NCBI GenBank assembly: GCA_963682055.1
Contig: OY821743.1
Span: 31,730,702 to 31,794,701 of the forward strand
Source: Primula veris
Taxonomy: Eukaryota > Streptophyta > Magnoliopsida > Ericales > Primulaceae
Reading direction: 5' to 3'
DNA: 64,000 nt
In this document: positions 1 to 9,900 of the stretch, piece by piece
How the letters are laid out: every line of letters starts with the position of its first letter
Numbering within the stretch: the stretch's first letter is position 1
Notes under the pieces: model-generated
The model's input: the letters and a program-made list of their open reading frames with translations, nothing else
What the model was told of the DNA's origin: nothing
Database searches by the model: none
Made by a program: the position numbers and the translations under genes

Positions 1-2999
1 TATACCATTTTATGTTGCTAATTTCCTTACCAATTTGGAACCGTTATCGAAACCATTTAGATATGCTGGAAAGTTCTCACACGTTAAAGACTCAAATCGA
101 AGTTATTAAACAGCTTTTTAAAACACTGGATTTAAAAGCCGATTACCAAATTAGAGTACTATAAACACATTTTTTATAAGATGTTTTCACAAGGATGATT
201 TTCATCATATTTGAATGAAAAGAAATTGTTTATAGATCATTGTCAAAATAAGAAGTACTTTTTAAGTGGTTTTACGAATTAAATACAGACATAGAATTCG
301 CTGTTACAACTGTATTCATGATCACCACTTAAATAATAATTCTTGTATTTTTTTTATCGCTAAAACTTTTGGAAAACCACTCAGAGTTAATGAACCAACA
401 ACAATGTTATTTTAACGTGGTTTAGCACATATTTGTGTGAAGTTGATCTATCTAACTCTGAGAGTTAATTAGAAGGACTAGAATTCCACATGATGAAGAT
501 GGGAAATTTTGATAATATAATGAGTATGAAATCTACCAAGTTATTGTTTATTGCTACGTCATCAAAAATTTAAGTGACATTTTTGCTTTTGTGAAATTAG
601 ACGAGGTTAGGGGTGTCAATTTTACTCGGCCCAATCCGACCCAATGGTTTTTGGGTATTTGGGTAGCGGTTTTGACGGTTCTCTCATCATCTACGGGTCG
701 GGTCGGTCTATATAGCTTTTTTATTTATTTTACACGACTCATACCCGTATATATAATGCGTCTAACGGTTCTCGATGCGGGTAAATACCCACAACTCTTT
801 TAAATTAAAAAAAAATATTTAAAAAGTGCATAATGTCTCATGTCTTTTTCTAAATACTAAGATCGACTTTTACAAGTAGTAAAACTAATAAGAGTACTAT
901 TTAACAAAACTTATTCTTATTTATTAAGAGAGATACAGCATGCATAAAATATTGATATGTTACAAAAAATAAATTGTAAATATAATGTTGATATCATTAC
1001 TCTAAGTAAAACAAATACCAGCGTTATAAACTTATTATGTTGCTATTCATTAATATAAAGTAAATGCCAAAAAAGTAATACATTTTAAAACTTTTTCCAA
1101 AAAACACAACACCAAACATTTCATTACATTTACTTTATACTTTCTCTCTTTAAAAATCACAACACTCCCTTACTCGATCTTTTCTCAACAAAAATTTATA
1201 TATATACTCTGATCCACCACTTTTTCATGAGTTGGAGGCAACAGTAGTGTTCCGTCGAAGCTCCGGTGAGATCGTCAGGGCTCGGCGATCTGCCACCGCC
1301 ACCCACCACTTAAAAAAAAATCAAAAATTCATAAAATTCAAAAAAAATCAAAAAAAATCACAAAAGATTCAAAAACATTAAATAAATTCAAAAAATTATG
1401 TATACACTATTTTGTATGGGTATGCACTATTCTGTAATGTGTGTAAACTTTCGTGGATGTGCATACTTTTCGAAATTGAGTATGCAATTTCATGGGTATG
1501 TATACATTTTTTTCGGGATTGTGTATACACTTTTCGGATTGTGTATATATGTACTTTTTGCATTGTGTATGCACTCTTTTGGAATGTGTATGCAATTTCG
1601 TTGATGTGTTTACACTTTTTCAGATTGTGTATGGACATTTTGGAATTGTGTATGCAATTTTCGGGATTATGTATGCACTTTTCGGATTGTGTAGGATCTT
1701 TTATGGATTGTGTATTATTGTGTATGCGCTTTTATTGATTGTGTATGCAATTTACTCGATTGTGTATGCGTTTCGGATTATGTATGTACTTTTTTCGGAT
1801 GTGTATGGACTTTTCTCGATTGTGTAACCATTTTTATGGATTGTGTTTGCACTTTATATATTGGTTATGTACTTTTTTTTATTGTGTATTCACTTTTTTT
1901 TTTTATTGTGTTTACACTTTTTTTGACTTGTTTTTTGAATTTTTATATTTTTTAGAATTTTTTTATTTTTTTGAGTGAAGGTTTGAGATTATGTATGCAA
2001 ATTTTTTATATTGTGTATGCATCTTTTCACCATTATGTATTCACATTTTTTGGATTATATATGCACGTATATTTTCGCGATTGTTTATGCATATTTTTAT
2101 TATGCATACACCCTTTGCGTTGTATATGGACTTTTTACATTGTTTATGCATTTTGTTGCATTGTATATACACTTCTCTTCATGTATATGCATTTTTCTAG
2201 ATATACATGCACTTTTTCGGATTGTATATGCACTTTTTCCGTATTTTGTATGCATTTTTCTGAGTGTGTATGCATTTTTCGTATTATGTATGCATCTTTT
2301 TCATGCTTGATTATGCATAATTTTTGAATTGTGTATGAACATTTTTCACGATTGTGTATACACTTTTTATGGATTATATATGCATATTTTTTAGATTTTA
2401 TATGCTACTTTTTTATTGTGTATGCACATTTTTTTTATTGAATATACACCTTTTTAGGACTGTGTAGTAATTCTTTTTTGGATTGTAAATGCACTTTTCT
2501 CGATTTCTTTATTTTGACTTGTTTTGAATTTTTTTATTTTTTTATTTTATATTTAGTTTTTTTTGTTTTTGAATTTTTTTAAATTTTTTGATTTTGATTT
2601 TGATTTTTTTTTTTTAATTTTGAATTTATTTTAAAAAAATGACTAAACATAACTTTGTATTTGGTGGTTGGGTTAAAAGAGTTCCTTGTTCACTATGCTA
2701 TGACATGAGTTATGATTAGAAATGTCGCTTGTTAATCGCCTGCACAAATCAAAAGTTAAGTAAAAACATATAAACAATAAATGCGAGCATAGCCAAGTTA
2801 ATCAACAAACAAGTTTTGTTATTGGTCAAAACAAATAATACAGTCAAGTTAGGCTGTTTATATCAGATTTGTATGTTTTTCTTCATTTAAATTTATTAGA
2901 AACATATCCCTGCAAAGAAAATGTCGGTACAATGTCAAATAAATTAAATAAGTCAGGCATTTTTGTTTTTGTGAAATTAGACGAGATACATAGTTTCTT
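1..2999. repeat. Inter-gene spacer of the FatB array, copy 1 (left part outside window)
   Basis: No gene is seen here. The stretch 1-600 matches the sequence found downstream of other FatB copies (about 17990-18590, 49800-50400 and 56590-57195), so it is probably the 3' flank of another FatB gene just outside the window. At 604 it runs into a block opening with TTAGGGGTGTCAATTTTAC and containing pyrimidine/GGGTCGGG-rich DNA, then an A-rich run, the minisatellite and a T-rich run. The part 2640-2950 repeats the segment normally found right after a FatB gene (compare 5190-5490). The ~30-bp string ending in TTGTGAAATTAGACGAG occurs at both ends of the block (about 575-604 and 2960-2990), as expected from a duplication or insertion. 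Confidence 0.8.
1396..2503. repeat. Degenerate ~20-bp minisatellite, copy 1
   Basis: Dozens of imperfect monomers of about 20 bp, close to GATTGTGTATGCACTTTTCG, run head to tail with a short T-rich break near 1925-1975. The monomer has few stops and is not a multiple of three, so long spurious reading frames appear in several frames; none looks like a gene. The tract is preceded by an A-rich stretch (1310-1395) and followed by a T-rich stretch (2510-2640) that are roughly inverted relative to each other. Confidence 0.9.
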
Positions 3000-3485
3000 A
3001 TGTAGGTAGTCTATAATTAATTAAAATAAAAGTTTCACAATTAAAATACATAATTACTATATTATAATCGAATTAATAGGAATTTTCATCAGGTTCAAAT
3101 AGCTAGAAAAATTAATAAAAAATGAAGAGAAAAAACAAAAGAATTTGTTACGAGAAAAGTAGTGTCTCCATATGGTGGGTAAAATGTTGGTGCTCGTCAC
3201 TGCGTGTATATATGAAGTTTTTTAAAATAATATAAATGAATGATTATTATAAGATATAAAAACAATTGGTATATTGTAAAATTTAAGATATTATCATTGT
3301 CCTTTGTATCCTTATAATAACCCTTCCGCAAATCATTGTGCTTTTATTTCATGGATCAATTCCATTCTACAGTATGATACGGGTGTTTGTCACCATATTT
3401 AAAAAGTTGAATACCAAATTATAAATACGTAAGAATGGTTCCAATTTCCCATAGCATGTGGACCTCTAAGAAAGGTGTTGGACCT

Positions 3486-3632
3486 TTCCAATAAAGATCA
3501 CATGCAATATTTATACCCAGATTTAGTCAATTCTTTATTTGCGGCTCGCACTACTTCAGATGCATGGTTTTAGTACTAATATATATACCAAGTCAATGTG
3601 TTCAAAACTAAGCCATTCCAACACTATAAATA
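3486..3632 (+). promoter_or_regulatory. Promoter of FatB-A
   Basis: A TATA box (TATAAATA, 3625-3632) lies 153 bp before the ATG of FatB-A. Upstream are a CCAAT box (about 3488), an RY-type CATGCA (3501-3506) and TGCATG (3561-3566). The stretch from the TATA box to the ATG has no other ATG, so the first AUG of the expected transcript is the FatB start. The same arrangement is repeated before C, G and H, and in part before F. Confidence 0.65.
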
Positions 3633-3784
3633 CCTCATCATACATAATAATATTCCATCAAACCAAACATACATCTTTATCTCACTTCACAGTTCTAAAT
3701 ACTATACTTTTCTTGAAATATACTTTTCATCTCTCAAATTTCCTATCTCCTTGAACAAAAATATAATAAAATTACACATTTATA

Positions 3785-4945
3785 ATGGCCACTGCACGTA
3801 CCTTCCTACCGGTGTCATCCATTTCCTTTCAACACGAATCCGATATGAAAACACCCAACAAATTTGGATGTTTTACAAATATATCAAAGCCAGCACCCAT
3901 AAAAGATTTGAATTTAAAGGTAAGTATTCGGAGGCCGACCAAGATTAGCAGCACCGCGACTAAGACTCGGGGTGATGAGGTGTCATCACCCTCTTCTTCT
4001 TCAACATTGTTCTTGAAACAACTGCAAGATTTGAACATGTTTTTTAGTCCCATAAACCCAATATTTGAGGAGTCTAAGCCAACAGGAGTTTGTGATAAGG
4101 ATTTTGTCACTAACTCCGGAAGATTTGTTGAGAATGGTCTTGTTTTCCGCCAAAATTTCTCAATAAGATCATACGAAATCGGAGCAGATGGAAGAATCTC
4201 TTTGGAGGCTGTGATGAATCATTTACAAGAGGCTGGGCTTAACCATATGAAGCTTACGGGGTTATTAGGAGACGGATTAGGTTCAACGCCTGAGATGACA
4301 AAAAGAAAACTAATTTGGGTGGCAACTAAAGTTCAACTTGTTGTTGATCGTTATCCAACATGGGGTGATGATGTTGTTATCGATAATTGCATTGTTCCTT
4401 CAGGTAAAAACTGCATGCGACGTGATTCTGTAATCCGTGACTGCAAAACAGGCCAGACTTTGATAAGAGCATCAAGTAATTGGGTAATCATGAATAAAGA
4501 GACAAGAAGATTGTCGAGAATACCGGAAGAAGTTCGAGCAGAAATGAGTCCTTATTTAAAGGATGCAGCACCTATTATTGAAGATGATACAAACAGGCTA
4601 CCAAAACTTGATAAAAGCACATCCGATTATGTGGTGTCGGGGTTGAAACCGAGATGGAGCGACCTTGATATTAACCAACATGTTAACAACGCGAAGTATA
4701 TTGGATGGGTGCTTGAGAGTGCCCCTCCTTCGGTTCTTGAAAATCATGAGATTTCACGTGTGACAATGGAATATAGGAGAGAGTGTCATAGAGATAACGA
4801 ATTAGAGTCCTTGACAACCGTATGTGGTGGTACCGACTTTTCCGGCTTAAGAAATGTTGAATGCAACCATATGCTCAAGCTCGAAGACGGTGCTGAGGTT
4901 ATGAAGGCAAGAACTGAATGGAGACCAAGAAGCAACCTAGCTTAG
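3785..4945 (+). CDS. FATB: FatB-A: plastid acyl-ACP thioesterase, FatB-like, intronless
   Basis: 386 residues. Plant FatB enzymes hydrolyse acyl-ACP in the plastid stroma and release free fatty acids. Residues 1 to about 65 are Ser/Thr/Lys/Arg-rich with few acidic residues, like a chloroplast transit peptide. Two hotdog-type halves follow: FRQNFSIRSYEIGADG (121-136) opens the first; WSDLDINQHVNN (291-302) and EYRREC (329-334) hold the expected catalytic Asp295, Asn297, His299, Glu333 and Cys334. Canonical FatBs are usually above 400 residues; the hydrophobic anchor and the W-x-PRRPDML-type motif before the first hotdog are absent. The substrate-pocket motif is CMRRDS (210-215) rather than GMRRDW, and Cys202 replaces a tryptophan. 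The frame is uninterrupted, whereas family genes have introns. A cryptic splice donor (AAGGTAAGT) sits at 3917-3925. Confidence 0.93.
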   Translation: MATARTFLPVSSISFQHESDMKTPNKFGCFTNISKPAPIKDLNLKVSIRRPTKISSTATKTRGDEVSSPSSSSTLFLKQLQDLNMFFSPINPIFEESKPTGVCDKDFVTNSGRFVENGLVFRQNFSIRSYEIGADGRISLEAVMNHLQEAGLNHMKLTGLLGDGLGSTPEMTKRKLIWVATKVQLVVDRYPTWGDDVVIDNCIVPSGKNCMRRDSVIRDCKTGQTLIRASSNWVIMNKETRRLSRIPEEVRAEMSPYLKDAAPIIEDDTNRLPKLDKSTSDYVVSGLKPRWSDLDINQHVNNAKYIGWVLESAPPSVLENHEISRVTMEYRRECHRDNELESLTTVCGGTDFSGLRNVECNHMLKLEDGAEVMKARTEWRPRSNLA

Positions 4946-5719
4946 AGGCTAAATTTCTTGATAATCTTGTAAATGAATGTTTATAATATTCTTTTGTTCT
5001 TTAATTATAGATATCAATATTAATTCTGCTAATTATTTATTTTCAAACGTTCTAAAGAGTTGATTAATTAGGGATGCCAATTTACAAGGCTAATATCTCT
5101 ACTTTATACAATGAGTTGTTTCCTTAACATATTATGACTAAACAGAATTTTTCCAGTTAATAAAGTTCATCTTTCTGCTAAAAAAAAATGACTAAACAGA
5201 ACTTTGTGTTTGGTGCTTGGGTTAAAAGAGTTACTTCTTCACTATGTTATGACATGAGTTATGGCTAGAAATGGCGCTTGTTAATCGCCTCAACAAACCA
5301 AAAGTTAAGTAAAAACATATAAACAACAAATGCGAGCATAGCTTATTTAATCAACAGTCAAGTTTTGTTCTTGGTCAAAACAAACTATACAGTAAAGTTA
5401 GGCTGTTTATATCAGGTTTGCATGTTTTTCTTCATTTAAATTTATTAGAAACATATCACTGCAAAGAAAATGTCGGAACAATATCGGAACATGGTTTCAA
5501 AACTCGTTCCATATGTACGTATTTTACCGTTAAGAAGACTCATGACACAAATGTTTGTGGTCAAAATCAATAGAAAGTTGTTATCCCGTTTTTTTTTTAA
5601 AATTCAAAATATTCTGTTATGATAGATATGAACTACATCCCTAAGACAATGTAAAAATCTTAAACAATTGGCGTATAATTATACACATTTTACTACAATT
5701 GGCTTTTGAATTTTGTTTT
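4946..5719. other. 3' flank of FatB-A
   Basis: No gene seen. 4946 to about 5480 matches the 3' flanks of B, C, F and G, including the probable 3' UTR and the repeat that begins TGACTAAACAGAAC near 5190. After about 5480 the similarity to other spacers stops and unique AT-rich sequence runs up to the retrotransposon. Only about 1.2 kb would separate A from B without the inserted element, and this spacer has no minisatellite. Confidence 0.7.
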
Positions 5720-5724
5720 GTCCC

Positions 5725-6887
5725 TGTTAGGACCAGATTTCTGGTCTAAATATTGTTTATTGTCTTATTGGTTTTCACTAAATAAATCCTAACTGTTGTT
5801 AAGAACTAAGACAGTATTGACAGGTTTCAAGTAACAGTTGCAACCTCAGTTGCAACCTACTAAGTCAGTAGTAACAGGTTTCAAGTACTAGTTGCAACCT
5901 CAGTTGCAACACTAGTTCCAACCTGCTGGTAAGCAGAATTCTGTCTTGTTCTATAAATCTGCATAGCTGTCATTTATTGATTATTAATTGTTCTACAGCT
6001 TGCAGGATATATTCTCATATGATTCTAAAAGGTTAATATGCGTCTATTGAGAATATCAAAGTGGTAAGGAAAGATTTCCTAAAAGATATAAAGAGATTAG
6101 TTATGTTTCCTTTACATTTATAATTCTATATCTCTATTCTTATACTAATCTTTATCACATGTTTCAATCTTTGTTCCTTATCAATTCAGTATGATATGTT
6201 TAAAGATTGAATAAAATTAGGAGTTAATGTTTTACATGAATATTTAAAAGATATCTTTCCAAGATATGATCTTTTTATATGTTTCCTAGTTATAGGAAAA
6301 TACTAACTCTTACAATCAAGCTGGTTATTAAACAGGTATCAACCAATGATGATTGGAGTCAATCCACGCTGAAGAATCACGTAATGCTTGGAAAGATTGA
6401 AGCCAATCATTAAAGTCAAAAGCAATCACAAAAGACCTTCAAGATAGAAGATTGTTTTTACATATATAAGTTGATAACTTAGCTTGTAAAATGTGTGTGT
6501 TCTAAATTATAAAGAACTTATTTTCTAGAGAGAATACACGTGAGCTTTAAAAAGAAAACAATGGTGGGATGCCATTGATTTATAAGTGATAGTTATAGAG
6601 TAAGAGCAATATAGAGATAGGCAGAAAAACCTAGAGGGAGTCTAAGTGTTTTTCGTTAAGACGAGTCCTATATTGTAAGCTTTTTATAATATCATAATCT
6701 GGGTAAGTGCCCCGGAGACGTAGCCTAGTTAGGTGAACTCTGTTGTTAAATGTGCTTGTGATCTATTTTAAGTACATTTAACTTTTTACAGTTCTGTCCA
6801 TTTAATACACTAGGTTCTAACTGTGGTTGCAACCTCACTTGAAACCTTACTGCAAAACTGCAACTAGAACAGCGGATAGGAATTTCA
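5725..6887 (+). repeat. 5' LTR of element 1
   Basis: 1163 bp, starting TGTTAGGACCAG and ending GGAATTTCA. A TATA-like TATATAAG lies at 6463-6470. Five exact copies of the palindrome GTTGCAAC lie at 5837, 5849, 5891, 5903 and 6827. Confidence 0.95.
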
Positions 6888-6889
6888 AT

Positions 6890-6901
6890 TGGTATCAGAG
6901 C
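6890..6901 (+). other. Primer-binding site of element 1 (initiator tRNA-Met)
   Basis: TGGTATCAGAGC two bases after the 5' LTR, complementary to the 3' end of plant initiator tRNA-Met; this is the usual Copia primer site. Confidence 0.93.
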
Positions 6902-6946
6902 TTCACACTAGATCTTACTTAGTGTGGATCCTGTGTTCTAGTAATA

Positions 6947-9900
6947 ATGGACTTAATGAGGGAAGGAAACGCTTTCAACAAACATCCATTGCTTGAAGGA
7001 GGAGTAAACTATGGAGTATGGAAAATCAGAATGAGGTCCTTCATCAAACAGCAGAATGAACATGCATGGAAAACTGTTATGTATGGATGGGAGGCTCCAA
7101 CTACCATTGATAGTGAAGGAGAACTGGTTCTTATACCTGAAGACAGATGGTCTGCTGATGAAGATAGAAAATCAAGTGCCAACTCAACAGCCATAAACTT
7201 GATTTTTCCTGGTGTAACTCTCAGTGTATTCAGGTATATTTCTCATTGTGAAACAGCTAAAGAGGCATGGGATATTTTGCAAGTTACTTTTGAAGGAACT
7301 ATTAAAGTAAAAGCTTTCAAACTTCAACAGTTAACTACTCAATTTGAAAACCTAAGAATGGAGGAAGATGAAAATATTGAACAATTTAATGGTAGAATCT
7401 GCCACATTGCTCATCAAGCTGGAACCTTAGGTGAAAAATACAGTGATGCTAAACTTGTTAAGAAAACTCTTAGGTCACTCCCAGAAAGGTTTGAAATCAA
7501 AGTTACAGCTATTGAAGAATCCACAGACTTAGATAATCTTAAACTTGAAGAACTTATAGGAAATCTAAGCACTCATGAGCTGAAATTCTTTAAACATAAA
7601 AGACCAGAAAAGGGAATAGCATTTCAGGCTAAGAAATCTGAACCTAATGTCTGTGATAAAATGAGTGATGAAGAACAGCTGGCTTTCTTTGCTAAAAAGG
7701 TTTTTAAAAAGTTTTATAAGAGAAAAGAGGATGATACTGGTTCTTCTAAAAATTTTCAGAAAAGGGATAACCATCTTAAAACAGAATCCAGGTTCAATAA
7801 TAACTCTACAGGAAAGTGGAATTCTAAAGAAAATGATAATAAAGACTATAAGCCTAAAGAGATTCAGTGTAGAGAATGTAGAGGGTTTGGTCATATTCAG
7901 GCTGAGTGTGCAAATACCTTAAAAAGAAACAAAAATGCTTATATAACCACTCATAGTGATAGTGATTCTGAGAGCAACAGTGATGAAGAGGATGATTCTA
8001 ATTTTGTTAATTTTATGGGAATAATCACTGAAAAAGAACCTACTTATGAAAGTGACTGTGAACATGTTTCAACCATAGTTACAACTGCTCCTGAAATCTA
8101 TAGCAGTGATGAGGAAGAACCTTCTGATGAAGACATTTCTCAGCAATATCTTGTTCTTTATGAAAAGTATAAATGTCTGAGTAAACAATCCTTGATCATA
8201 AGCAAACTTAATGTTAATCTAAAGGATGAGGTTAAAAGTCTTACTAAGAAGCTTAAACTACAACTGGCTGAACTTACTGAAACTAAAAAGATAATAAAAC
8301 TGATGAATGTTTCTGCCTCAGAAAAATTAGATGACATGTTGTCATATTCTAGAGGCTCTAAAGATATCAGTGGTCTAGGGTACTATGGTGGTAAAGGTAC
8401 AGGAAAAACCACTTTTATTGAAGCTGTTGCTAAAGCTAAAACTCATAATTTTGAAAACAAGGTTAGAAGCTCAGTTGCAACCAGAGTTGCAACCAGGAAT
8501 AAAACTCAGGTTTTTGTAAAGAAGGTTGGAAGCTCAGTTATAACCTCAGTTGCAACCATGAATAAACTGAATAGCTTTAAGGATAAAAGTAACTTTAGGT
8601 TGAAGCTGTGTAATTTCTGCAAGAAACCTGGTCATTCTGAAATCAAGTGTTATTTGAAAAGAAACAGAAGGTATATTTCTCAGAAAACCTGGTTAGCTTC
8701 TATTAATAAAAATTTGAACTGGGTCTGGAAAGTTAAAGAAAAAGCTATCTTAATTGCTAACAACAAAGCTGTCATTAACTCTTTGAATGCTGTTACTTCT
8801 AATGATTGGTATTTTGACAGTGGATGCTCTAAGCATATGACAGGTACTGCAAGTCTCCTAAAAAATGTCACCATTCTTACAGGTAACACTGTTGTGTTTG
8901 GAGGTGGAGATACAGGTAAAATTGTTGGTAAAGGTACATTAAGCAAACCTGGAATGCCTAATATTGATGATGTTTTTCTTGTAGATGAACTAAAAGCTAA
9001 TCTTATTAGTATCAGTCAACTCTGTGATAATGAAATGACTGTTAAATTTGACAAAGAAAGATGTCTAATTGCTAATCTTAACAATGAATTAATCATGACT
9101 GGAGTTAGATCAACCAACAGTTGCTATGTGTTTGAAAAAGCTGAAAAAGAATTGCCTCAAAGTAGATGTTATCAAGCCATTACTAATAATATAGATATTT
9201 GGCATAAAAGGCTTGGGCATGTGAATTACAAAACTTTAGATAAGCTTGTTAAAAAGGAATTGATAAGAGGAATTCCTAAACTTAGTGCTAAAACTCAAAG
9301 TGTCTGTGGTGATTGTGCTATAGGCAAACAAACCAAAAGTATACACAAAAGTACTAGTCTAATCTACACTAAAAGAGTCTTAGAACTTCTTCACATTGAC
9401 TTGATGGGTCCTATGCAAACTGCTAGTATAGGTGGTAAGAAGTACATTCTAGTAGTTGTAGATGATTTCTCTAGATACTCTTGGGTAGTGTTCTTAAAGG
9501 ATAAGTCTAAAACTTTTGAACTATTCAGAACTCTGTGCTTAAAACTGCAAGTTGAAAAAGGTTCCACTAGTGGTAATATTGCTAGGATTAGAAGTGATCA
9601 TGGAACTGAATTTGAAAACATCAAGTTTAGAGAATTCTGCAACTCCTTAGGTATAAGTCATAAGTTCTCTGCTCCTAAGACTCCACAGCAAAATGGCATA
9701 GTTGAAAGAAAAAATAGAACCATTCAGGAAATGGCTAGAGTTATGCTTAACTCTAAAAAACTTGCTAACAGATTTTGGGCTGAAGCTGTTAATACTGCCT
9801 GTCATATAGTTAATAGAGTTTATATTAATAAAGGCACTTCCATGACAGCTTATGAGATATGGAAAGGTAGAAAACCAAATGTTAAGTATTTTCAAGTCTT

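Noticed and set aside
591..803. 70-codon frame repeated at 57184-57396
   Set aside because: Lies in the GGGTCGGG-rich block of the spacer; shifts frame or breaks in the other copies, so no sign of protein selection.
1398..2327. Several overlapping open frames of 60-118 codons on both strands, repeated at 19388-20453, 51206-52302 and 57993-59090 (one up to 207 codons)
   Set aside because: They are artefacts of the stop-poor ~20-bp minisatellite monomer. They exist in several frames at once, start and stop differently in each copy and show only Phe/Tyr/Cys/His repeats.
3598..3948. 116-codon frame overlapping the FatB start, conserved before C, F, G and H
   Set aside because: It begins upstream of the TATA box, so its ATG is outside the expected transcript, and it is kept only because the copies are nearly identical. 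In B, D and E it is absent.
3829..4110. Minus-strand frames within the FatB genes (93-162 codons)
   Set aside because: Shadows of the coding frame; no motif of their own.
8380..8412. P-loop-like GGKGTGKTTF in Gag-pol of both elements
   Set aside because: It coincides with a GLGY-x(n)-KTxF block usual in Copia polyproteins between Gag and protease. No Walker B or ATPase fold follows, so it is probably a chance match.
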